In this document: positions 23,301 to 35,300 of the stretch, in pieces
Position numbering within the stretch: the first letter of the stretch is position 1
How the letters are laid out: the number at the start of each line of letters is the position of its first letter
NCBI RefSeq assembly: GCF_029784165.1
Contig: NC_073695.1
Location: 235,773,844-235,837,843, forward strand
Source: Wyeomyia smithii
Taxonomy: Eukaryota; Arthropoda; Insecta; Diptera; Culicidae
Reading direction: 5' to 3'
Length of the DNA: 64,000 nucleotides
Position numbers and translations under genes: made by a program
Notes under the pieces: generated by a model
Databases searched by the model: none
Told to the model about the DNA's origin: nothing
What the model saw: the letters and a program-made list of their open reading frames with translations, nothing else

Positions 23301-26300
23301 CAGCTGCGCCAGTTGCAACTCAAATGAGGGTCATTCCAGACGAGTTTCCTTGGAGAATGGCTGCTGGGTTTTGTTGCCTCAGCATACGTACAGGCACCTC
23401 TGACGGGTTTGGTGGTTGGGTTCAGCAGGGCGAGTAACGGGATGGGGTGACGGGAGCCGACGATAGGGAACTCCTCCGTGTTGTTTGGGGGCACCTTTCG
23501 GCGACCTTGTTGATTGTTAGTGGAGACCCGCTTTCGAATCTCGATGAACTCGGCACGTTTTGGGCATGCTCTATTGCTTGTTTTAGGGGCAGCCCCACTA
23601 GGGTTTGCATTCCCGGGAACGATTTCCCGGGAAATAGCTTTTCCCGGGATTCCCGGATCCCGGGAACAGAAATATTGATACCCGGGATCCCGGGATTCCC
23701 TAGTTCCGTGAAAATTTTTGTAAGATTCACTTTAGTTTCTCATGCAATATTGCAATAAAATTAAATACGTCAAACTAGTTCGACCTAAAATAAAAAATTT
23801 AATAAAACTAGATAACTAGATTTGCGACGCAGTTTATTTAAAAATATCACAATGGCATAGCAAATTTTTTTTAATTAAGTAAACTCAAGTAAAATTAAGC
23901 TCAAGTAAACAGTAAATATTTACTGTAGTGTAAAACATATTTTGTCAAAAAAATCCGTACCGAATATAGCAAATATTTTCCGCGTCCAAAGCCTGCATAA
24001 CACTCAGTTTTCTCTTCAACAAACTGAAAAAATTGGACACCAGTTTTCAATTAAGTGTAGCAAAAGCTGTAATCGGTGATTTGAAAGTATTCTAGAAATC
24101 GAACATCAGTGGTGATTCAGCAGACTTGTGCAAAGTTTTACAGAAGGAAATAACATTTTTGAGTTTAACGGAAAATTGTCAGCGGATCTGAAGCGATTTT
24201 TTGACGACATGAAGACCTTTAATTCTTCTCTTCTGCAAATATATGCTACAAGATCTATCACGGATTTTTGATGTTAACTTGAATAGGTTCTGTATTTTAT
24301 TTGTTTTTTGTTTTTCATGCGAATTGAGAATGAAATTTTAAACATTTTATCTTTGAATGATAAACTTCATTTAAAATCGCATTTTGCTAAAAAAATTGTC
24401 TGTTCCCGGTTCCCGGGAACTCCCGGGAAATGCGACTTTTCATTCTCGTTTCCCGGGAAATCGATTCCCGGGAATATTGCAAACCCTAAGCCCCACCGTT
24501 GGCGCACACCGGATCGGCGGTCTACATTAGTTGGCAAGAAATCGCGGGTGTGCGTTTGGCCACATTTGATGTAGCGGTAGGCCATATGGTAGTTTTTAGT
24601 CCCATGTCCGAACATCAGGTAAATGCAGCATTTGATGACGTCACGATGCACCGGTCTGTAGCGCTCCTAGGCTACAATGCACAATGGTCCAGAAACCGAA
24701 TTTAGGGGGAAATTTGGGTCTAGAGGTCTATAGCAACATTTCAGAGAAAAACTTTCTTCTACAAAGGTGTTACATATGATAAAGCGCTCATTGAAAAATT
24801 ATAAAAAATTAGGGTGACCAACATTTTCGATGCAATCAAGTATCTAACTTTTTTATCTTTGTAGATAGAAGAAAAATTTGTTCTACAACGTTATAGCTCC
24901 ATTAATTTTAAGTAACTTTGTAAAATAAAGTTTTTCGCTATCTTTGAAAACAACCGATTTATATTGAAAAAACATATTTTAAGCTCTAACTTTTTTATTT
25001 CAAGTTTCATCTCAAAACTGTCTTTGAACGACTTTTAGAGCTTTTTAATAGAAACAATTTGCAACGCTGACATCGTAAATATCTCAATTTTACTCAAAGT
25101 TATTATTATTTTTCATAAAAAAATATGCGTTTTTCATTTGTATGTCATTCATTTTGGGGCAAACATAAAAAATATCTCTTGGTCTCATTTTGAAGGGCAT
25201 ACTTGACTCTATAAATGGAGTAACTTTTAGAGACATGTTATTTTTTGAATTTGAGTAAATTTAATTTAAAAACAAGACGTAAATTTCAATAATTTTATAC
25301 ATTATGCATATAAAAGCACTTAGATTTATTTTTTGGTATTTTTTCTTATAACTAGACGTAATTACCTCTTATTTGACCCAAAAAGATCGAAAATCGGAGC
25401 TGGTCCCCTTAACAACCCAACGAAACAATACGGGTTTGATTATTTTCAACATAGATGCATCCCTGCGATTTTGAGCACAATTGAAGCACTTTGCGTGACC
25501 AACTTTGAAATAGGGTGACCATAAAAAACGACTGTGTTCGATGTATTTAATTTTAAAAAAATTCATAACTTTTGAACTACTCAAGCAACCAAACACTCAA
25601 AGCAACAATTTGGTTCAAAATTTTTCGATGTTCTCTTAAAACCTTTATAGTGTGATAGAGGTATAGGTATTTTTACACAATCCTTAAAACTATGTTGAAA
25701 GTTAAATAAAATGAACTGTGGTCTCTGTAGAATGTTCACCCCGGGTTGCGTATTTTTTAATAAACAACCAAATGTAACATTTAGATCAAATAACTATTTA
25801 CTTCAATTCATTGACCAACTGCAGCTAACAACTTACGTTTCTGATTCGTCATGTCACGGATCGTAATATTCTGTTAATGATCCAACAATGTGGCCCATGA
25901 AGTCATATGAACATTTATTACTCCTCTAAATAGATAATAACCGCCGCCGGCTGCTGTAGAAGATTGAACGGGGAAAAACTGCGCGTGAAACGATTCGGTT
26001 CTCATACGAGAGGTCAATTTTCATACGCCCACTTTTATTGCAGAATGGATGCACGAGATGGTGGTAAACAATTTCCTCCCAGTAAACCACATCGTAAATT
26101 CATTAAATTGCTTCCCGTTTATTTAATTTTGGTTACATTCTCATTCTCCACTTGTTCGCTCAGGAACGATGGAGTCGATCCTCCGACCAGCATAGATTTG
26201 TCGTTTACCTTAACTAACGGACAGCATCAAAACAATTCCTACAGGCAAAATGATTGATGTTGGAGCACGTTGGTCGCTTGTCATGCATGTAATTTTAGCA

Positions 26301-29300
26301 GACATGCGGTTTCAGATTCGGTTATGCTGCTCACTCCTAATGATAGACGAGGAAAGTGTTTACATTGCTGCTATCGAATGGTCTCATCGGGCTCTCTGCT
26401 ATTTATAACCGTCTACCTGTTTCGATGAACATAGCGATACCGTTAAGAGAAAAAACGAAAAAAATATTGCAATATTTCTTCGATGGTTGATTGTTTGACG
26501 AATCCCTCCTTGGAACACGAGGTGTTTGTTGAGATTATTCCGCTTCATTCGAAGCCCCACAAGAGATACGTTAAATTTATACTGCTACATTAGTTGCTAT
26601 TATGCCATTACACTGGCTCTGCAATTCCCATTTCCTGACCGTACCGTTTTCAAGGTCGCAGCACCCCTCATCCCGATACGTAATGTGGTTGACGCGATTT
26701 TAACCCGGTGACTTGCTCGACTATCTATAATCCTTTCACATAATAAAGTATCTAGTCAACCACATCTTTGCTTAGTACATATTCACGTCCTCCGCTAATT
26801 TTGTAGAGTAAAAGCTCGTGTTCTTTTCCAACACTGACTGAAAGAAATAGCTTTTTATGTGTGAAAAAAATAAAATCAGCAATCTTTTCGAACTTGAACT
26901 TGTTTACCACCTATTCGCGGTTTACTGGCGACGTTCGGCCGCTCAATGGAATCCTGACTAAAGCACGCTATAAGGTGTGAGTAATAGTGTAGAATATGGT
27001 GGAGAAGCTGGGCATTGCCGGCACTGCCCCCTGCTTCCCGCCCACGAAAAACCGGCAGTCGCGTGCAGCAAATAACAGCACTAACCGGATGCGGAAGTTT
27101 GTGCTCCATTGCCCCCGGCTCCACTCGGGACTTGCTCTGTCCAGCAAGCAGCGGGTAAAACATGCAAACTAGGTACCTACACACTCTTGAATGGGTTTAA
27201 TGGCGTAATAGACCAGCTGGAGCGGTATTGATTTCCAACTGCAACGGGTTACGTAATGAAAACATGTGCTAAAATTAATGAGTCAGGTTAGGCGAGGGGA
27301 GCGGCAGGATATACTTTTTGCGTTGTGTGTATTTTAAACACATAACGTAAAATCACTAGTAGTGCATGGTTTGAATTATTTAAATTTTACTCTAATCAGG
27401 AATGTTTTTCAACCTACACCAAAATAGCAATGGTGAATTAGTGTACCACGATAATATTATTGATTTTTCGTCTTGTTATCGTTTCAAACGGATTTAATCC
27501 CTTCGAGGGTCTTACAGTAATAAATAAATTAGTACATACCTACCTTTCATTGCGCAAGTGAGACTAAACTATTTATCTAAGTAGTCGTGTTGTAATTTAC
27601 AATCTGTCAGTGAGTTAGAAATTTACAAAATGTCCCAGGAAACATCAATCGACCCAAATTCGCACTGGGAAAAAATTGTTTATGACGATAGATCGCACCA
27701 CTTGGAGCTGATAGACAAGCGGTTGAAGGACCTCCACCATACGGATGTGCAAATCCGTATTGGAGAGCGGACCTTCGCCTGTCACATGCTGCTGTTGCGA
27801 TGTTTCTCCGAAGTTTTCGAAGAAATGGACAAAGTTCCGGCTGTAACATTGCCGACAGAGAAAGTAACACCGGAGGCTTTCGAGCTCATATATCAGTGGT
27901 TGCTGTCGGCCAGTCCACGCCTCCAGAGGAAATATTTTGTTGCGGTGTTTGTGGCGGCGGAGTTCCTTCGCATTCCGGAACTAACGAACCAATGCTGGGC
28001 TTGCGTTGATGACGCTTTTGCTCTGATTGAAGACAGGGCTTTTGAACTGTACCTCGAAGCAACAGCTTTCCAGCACACTATTCTGCAGAATATTATGTTG
28101 AAAAGAATTAGTAAATATTTTCTTCCGCTGGTAGCTTCCGGAGACCTACAGCAACTCCCGTTCGAAGATGTCATCACCTTGCTGAGCTCCAACAACATTG
28201 GAGTTTTTTCAGAAGCAGACGTCCTCCATTCTGCTTGTCTGTGGTTACTCGAAGACTGGGATTGCCGAGGTGATCACGTTGGTGAATTAATGAGTTTGGT
28301 TCGTTTTCCGCTGATGAGTTCACCTCTGCTGTCCTGTTTGATCAGCTGCGATGAAGACGAACGAATTCATTGCATCCTGCAGCATGACACTACAAAGAAA
28401 CTTGCCATTCAGGCACTAACGGACTTATGGTAAGAGCAAGAGCACGACGCTGCCGTGTCGAGCAAGGCTTTAATAACGCCAATACATCATGACCTTTCCA
28501 GCAGAACATCATCTGAACTTGGGACCGGGATTACTAGCAGAAGCGTTCATAAAGTGGTTAGCGCCACTAACCGCAACTGGTTGCTCGAACCGAATGAAAT
28601 TTCTGGTTGCTCACCACATCGACAGGAACGAAGCTTCAGTGAGTTTCTGAAGCTGCTGGAACGTTTGACCGAGAACCCTAACAGCTGGATGGAATGGCGA
28701 AGCTCCTAAATTTATTATAAGAGCGTTTTTGATAATTTTTTCACAAATAATAACGAGGACTCTGAATAGTAAATATGATTCTCTTAAAAAGTCTTTCCCC
28801 GTACCATAGAAACTCATCACTCGTATCAAGTGTAAATAAAACCAATCGTCTGTGATCTTTCGATTATTCATTTGCACAGCTGACGGAAGCTAATCGTATT
28901 AGTGTCGCAGCAGCTGTCCTCCATTTGAGCAACGTTTGCACGCTTACGTTAGCGCGAGAGGAAAATTGCGAATAACCATCGTCATCGTCATACGGTTGTT
29001 GCCGTCACGGTCACTAAATAGGTTCACCCGGGTGCACTCTGTGCAATGTTGCACCCCAGTTCATGATGCGCAATTTAACTCAAATCAGCAGCGCTACCTT
29101 GCCGATACTTGCCCATTTCCAATGCATCCGCCCGGTGCGAGTGGCTGTTTCAGCTGCGCTATGTCATATGTGCAATACTAGTTACATGTGGAAGGAAAAC
29201 ATTCCCGATTATTTTTAGCTGTTCACTCCCCGCACGAGTGGCGCCTGTCGCGGTTGGTATGCCACCCCACCGCGGTGTGGTTGTCATTCCTCACCAATTG

Positions 29301-32300
29301 ACTTGACGTGGCGCTGAGCCTGATCTTGAAAAGCTTTTTTTTTCAGTTATTCATCGGTCAATCAGTTCTGTGTGCATTTGGCCTCCGCGCTGTGTCGGCA
29401 CAATCGTGCGGCAATATCAATTATTCTATCGTGTCAAGCGTAAATTAGCCATACCGTAGCGCGTATGTTCTATCAATTAATCGGTAATTGGTACTGATCT
29501 CGCACGCGGTCACTCACTCTTGTCTATATTATTATAGGTTTCGGTTTACCACCGCGATCGCGGTGATAAATAAATCTATGCTTATACCTATGACAAAATG
29601 TCTGTGAGGTGGAAAAGCGCAACCTTGCGCGCAGAGTGGGGATTACATTGAATAGAAGCAAATTTAATCAAAACAACGGGCACGTGCGTGCATGTTATTG
29701 CTGGTGGACGGTTTTTGTTCGAATACCAACTCAAAATGATTCGAGTGTACAGAAACGATCATCCCTAGCCGATTTCTGCAGGCGTTGATGTCAATGTGAT
29801 TTATAGCTTGCTCTGCTTAATCCGTTTTCGCACAGGCAGCAGCACGTGATTACGAAAACGTACTTAATTCGAGTTTGCACCTATGTTATGCAAGCGGATA
29901 TTCTTACGAAGCGAAGAATAAGCCCGCCCTGCAGTGTCGCGAGAATGTGTAAACATTGTGCTTTTATGTTCATTCTGTGCAAGTACCGACAGATAGACAT
30001 AATTACGTATCGGCGCACAATGTGCATATGTATGCATATTTAGTTGTATGTAAGGAAGTAACGAATTAAACAGTGACGGACACTTCAATGCCGGAGGAAA
30101 TAAACATAATTGGAAATTGTATGCCAAACTGTCAAATTCGGAGACATCAATATAACTTCGCAAAGATTTATTTCATTAAAAATTTGAAATATGAAATTCG
30201 TCAATTGACAATATTGGCACAGCACTATTCCAAGAGTAAATTAGAATAACTCGTGACCATTCATTTTATTCACTTGCTCAACTGCTATTTATTCATCGAA
30301 ATATTCTATTGGATTGAAGTATCTCTTCTGAAGAAATTATATACTAGCTACTACTTCAGACTGTTACAATTTGAGTTGAATGTTCTATTTTAAATTTTGA
30401 TTTAACTAAAAATAAACTGCTGCTTTGCAGAAACAATAATATGCTGTATTTCCAGCTTTATAACATTTGTTTCTATTTGCTTGGGCCTTACAATGTTCCT
30501 CATGAAAATATCGATTTATTCCCAAAATCCAATGAATATTCTTTTTAATATTTCTAAGAAAATTCTTCAACAGTTAGTTTCAATATTTGAAAACATGACT
30601 TGATCCATTCAATGGGAAAATCATATTTGAGTCACCTCGGTGGGGGTCTCTAAAACATGTCTGAATGTTTGTTTTTGTAGTCATAGGCATTTGATTTATT
30701 TTGTAATCTAGTTTTTGAAGTCCGAATGATTTGAATTGTTCGTTGAGTTAATTTTTTGATTCTGAAAAAGCCTAAATTCCTATTTTATGTTGCTTTACAT
30801 TTCACTTTTTTCAATTACTTATTTGTTGACGACCAATTCCACTTTGGTACAGTTTGTTACTTTATCGCACAACGTAAAAATCAGGAGGGTTATGTGCAAA
30901 GCCACGACCGCAAGATTGACGTAGAACTACAGAAAGCTATTTGTTTTATTTTCATTGTTCAGTGATAGGTTCGAAGCAAACTTCTCCTTCGAGGTAGCAC
31001 TTTAGTAGGGTGGTATGCTGTGGAAAGTGTAACGAAAATGTACCCTCTTAAAATGCATATTATGTTACAACTATTAACCGGATTTTAAACGCGAGTGTAT
31101 TGATCGAATGGTTGAGTTCTTTTCAATAGTACATTGAAATTAACCATTTTTGGTTAAGATTCCAAGCATTCAACCATTCACCAGGTTACCAATCTTGAAC
31201 GCAAATGTCTTAATCAATAGGTGTAGTTTTGTTCGAAATTTTGTTATAATAATCAGCATATCTTTTCAACTAGCGAAAAAAAAATAAACTAAAAATAAAA
31301 TGGAAAAGCAGCACAAATCACAATCTCGCTTGCTGCTCACAATGTTTGTTTTAAGCTGCTCCTCCTTTTTTCATGTTAGGTATACCATTTTCTCATTTTC
31401 GCAAGATGCAAAGCGATTTTATTTTGATTGTCTGCTTTTGGAACTGGACCGATGAAGCTCTCAGCCATACAACATAATAACACTTTGTATCAGAGCCTAA
31501 CAAAGTCATTTTCAATTGACAATTATTAGGTTGTAGTGACGCTTTGACCCGTCGCTTTCAATTGAAAAGCTTTTGTATCATTCTCAAGCTCTTCGTGAGT
31601 CACATGAAAACTACTCGGAAGCTCTTGCTTTGAGTTTGACAACTGAAGGGCTAGAAACTGATACAAATGCGTTTCAATTGAAAGAAAAGATTATCACCGT
31701 CACTCTCACATGACGATTCGCAATCGAAATTGACAATGAGCGCTAACGGAGACAGGAGACTTCCACACAGTATTTCGCGCAAATATATGGACGAGGGAGA
31801 AAAGAAAACCGTGGCGATATCAAACGGAGAACACCAAAACCAGTTTCACAATCCGAAGTGGTTACGCAGCGCCAATGATCAACAGCAAAAAAAAAATCCT
31901 AAATTTTGATCGGAATTTGCGTGACGTATTTATTGGATGCCATTGCCGTTTTAACTGCGGCTTGCGGTACTAGAAAGCTATCATCAAACGACGCGATGTG
32001 GTGCTAGTTTCAATTGAGGAAAGGAAAGAGTCTCTCTTTCCGTCACTCTCTCCGTCAAATGAAATAGTCATCAGTTTCATTTGAAACGATCCGATGAACA
32101 ACAGACGGAAAAGAGAGAAAGAAGCGATTCGATGACAGCAGCTGGAAGGAATCAAGTGAAAATGAAACTGTTCGAATCGAAGTGACAGGGCAGAATAATC
32201 AGTTTCATTGTTTTGTTTCGAAAATGTTGAGCCCTGCTTTGTATCGTGTTGCAGCTTGCAAGGAAGACAATCGAATTCATTTCGTAAAGGCCGGAAGCAG

Positions 32301-35300
32301 AGTACCACATTTTCAGCAGCCACGCAACGCTATTACATGTTGCACATTGATATTTCAAATATTTGTTTAAGATGAATGCAGATTCTTATACAGCTCAAAA
32401 AATGCATGTCCAGTCAATCAAATATAATATTATGTCAACCTTGCTATGAAAAGCATGTATGAATTGCATGCATGCAGTTCGGCTTTAATTGTTCAAAATC
32501 TGCGTTTCAACAAGGCTTCACAATTTTCAATCGTACAATACTGGTCATAAAAGCATAATGCAAAACAAATGCACGTCTATCCCATAATCAGTTTATTTTG
32601 ATCGAAGAGTTCCTTCTAGAAGCTTATGACCACTGCTACCATTATTTAAATATATTGTGGTATTGGTATGTAAATGATCGATGAGTAGAATACAGAAGCT
32701 GAACATTTTTAGTATGAAAGGTTGGCAGAAATATTGAGTTATTGAGGTGCAAAATCAATTGTATCGTTACATTCAAGATGGAGAATCAAACGGTTCAATC
32801 GTGCGCGAAGTGTGAAAAAAACATAAATTTACGTACCGGAAAACCGATACAGTGCGATGGAAAGTGTAGAAAGTCGTGGCACAAAGCTTGTACAACTGTG
32901 ACTGATGCAGAATATCAGGAACTGCATAATTATCCTGATAAATTCTGGTTTTGTGTTCCGTGCAAGGAAAACCGAAATCGAAGCAGAAGAAGTACAGTGA
33001 ACATAGCTGAACGCTCACCGAACAGTAAAGCACAATCTGAGACAGCAATGGCCGCTACGTCCACCTTGGAAACTACAATTGAACGACTGGAATCCAAGCT
33101 GGACCAGGTAATTTCCTGGCAAAAGGAAGTTGTCGATGAGATTCGTGGTATGCGAAACACACTGGAACAAGGACACTCTGGCGGATGAACAACAGCAACT
33201 TCGCACCGACAACTACGAGTTAAGGAAGCAGTTGGAGTGGAACGAAACCGAGATCGACAAGCTCAAGCAAGAAAAGCTGAGAAAAACCTTTGAAATCTCA
33301 AATGTTCCCGAGACAGAAGGTGAAAATCTTCTCGACATTGCAATTCAGGTTTGTCAAGAAGTAGGAGTTGTTCTGGAATGCAAAGATGTGAAGGAAATTT
33401 TTAGAGCTCCGAGCTACCAATCCTCGAAGTCGCATTTTCCTCCACCTATTCAAGTGAAACTTGACAGCAAGGCGAAAAGAGACGAAATACTGGCAAAAAA
33501 GAGAGCAAAAAAGGAACTCACAACTACAATTTTAAACATGATTTCGAACAACAGTAAAGTTAACATTTATCTTAATGAAGTACTGACTAAACGAAATCGA
33601 TTCTTGTATAAGACAGCGAGGGATCTGAGGCGCAACAACAAAATAAAATTTGCTTGGTTCAAGGATGGCAGGCTTTTGATTAGACAAACGGAGAGAGGAA
33701 AGGTGAGAGAGGTTACATCCATCAACACACTAGATGAATATAGACAATGATCCAAACCTGCAAATTCCTTTTCAACCAAGCACCACTATCAGCTCAATCA
33801 AACATCTCAGATTTCACAGTGCCAACAGTTTAAAGTTGTTTTATTGTAATGCCAGAAGTCTCTCCAACAAACTCACCGAACTATGCTTCCTTCTGGATGA
33901 AACCCGTGTTCCAATTGATGCCCTAATGATCACGGAAACGTGGTTGCATGCAGAGTCTGAAACCTCCACGTCACTTAACAACTACCAGTGTTTCTTCGCC
34001 TCAAGGTCAACAAGACGAGGCGGTGGTTCCGCAATCTTTGTACCGTAAAAGCGGCAAACTTTCATAGCTTTTTTAAGTATTACTCAGATATATGACACTT
34101 CAACAAATTTACTCCGGGTTTCGTATTTTTAAAATAAGTACTAGGTATACGACAATGCATGTACAACATCGAAATTCATCAGTATTGTTTCAACTACGCT
34201 ATTGATTATTTTTTGTAACCTATGACTAGTTTTTCGTTTTCGGGTAACTTTGATAATGCTGGAATAATTAAGGAAAATGTTAGAAAGGTCCACGTTTATG
34301 GACCACGTAGACTCATTTTGTTCAGTTTAGGCCTCTCGCATCGTTAGACTTTAGTCCATACAAGCATAAATAAGAAGCATAGACTTTCACCTGAGGTTAG
34401 TTCATGATTTTTTAGTTTACAACAGTGTTGCATGAAGCACTCTCAATATGCAAAAGGAATCAATTTATTTATCTCGAATTTGCACTACCGGAGGAACTGG
34501 TGGTGAATGATTTGTCTATAAACAATGTGTTGGTCGTTATGGTTACGGTAGTGTATGGTAGCTCATGCGTTCAAAGGCCGTCTGATTCTAATAAATTGAG
34601 CAACCAGAATGAACACACCATGGTCAGATTTTGATCATTTTGGGATATTATTTTCAAAAGTGCAAGTTTAAGGGACACATTCACATTTTTATGAATGAAT
34701 GTATGTGAAAAATTTGACACTAATATGTCACTGACTCTAGAAACTTTATTCAAATATTGCTTCTTGGGACAGTTATATAAGAAATATATGATTGTTTGAG
34801 CACCTTATAAGATAGTTCTAAAGCAGGAAAACTGTTTTTTTCAGTTTATTGCAAAATGCATCACGCAAACAACACAAAATCCAAACTGTATACAAACAGT
34901 AACACCTCAACTATGAAATAGTAGTAGAACAAATATTGTAAATATAATGTCTCATAGGTAATAGGTAGTTATGCACAGGATATCACGCGCTATCAATGTT
35001 ACCCGTACTATCAAAGTTTGCCGCGTTTACGGTAGGGGAAAGTAGGTAAAAACGGACACTGCGGGTAAGATGGACACTTTTAATATTTCACAAACTAGAA
35101 TGTATTATGATAGTTAAGTGATGCGAATACCTTCTTTCTAGTGTGTTAATGCTTTTGAGTTGCATTATCGATTTTCAGCAAGCAAACTGTCAAATATGTA
35201 AGTAAAACAAAGAATATTTTCGTGAACGCGCAATTTGATGTAATTTTTATTCCACGGAAAATAGTGAAAAACTCGTGAAACTTACGTGTTTTCATTTGTT

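Larger units (their letters stand above)
20380..24710 (-). pseudogene. Decayed Jockey-clade LINE with two internal insertions
   Basis: Minus-strand remnants run in order. A gag-like ORF1 has a knuckle region near 24540-24660 (FGHGTKNYHMAYRYIKCGQ). An ORF1 C-terminus lies near 23300-23590. Endonuclease pieces follow at 22658-22966 and 22324-22689, the latter with SSDHFQVLVEV. Then come the reverse transcriptase start at 21480-21670 (ALLDVGKAFDNVWHDGL) and the catalytic core at 20615-20722 (GIPQGSLIGPILFSIF and LADDT). A thumb-like part follows at 20384-20590. Frames change repeatedly and two DNA elements interrupt it (20730-21478 and 23599-24488). The 3' end near 20380 is not bounded by a clear tail. 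Confidence 0.8.

Noticed and set aside
25964..26257. 97-codon plus-strand frame with a hydrophobic stretch (LLPVYLILVTFSFSTCS)
   Set aside because: A signal-like segment is visible, but there is no homology, no supporting splice or poly(A) context, and its length is near chance.
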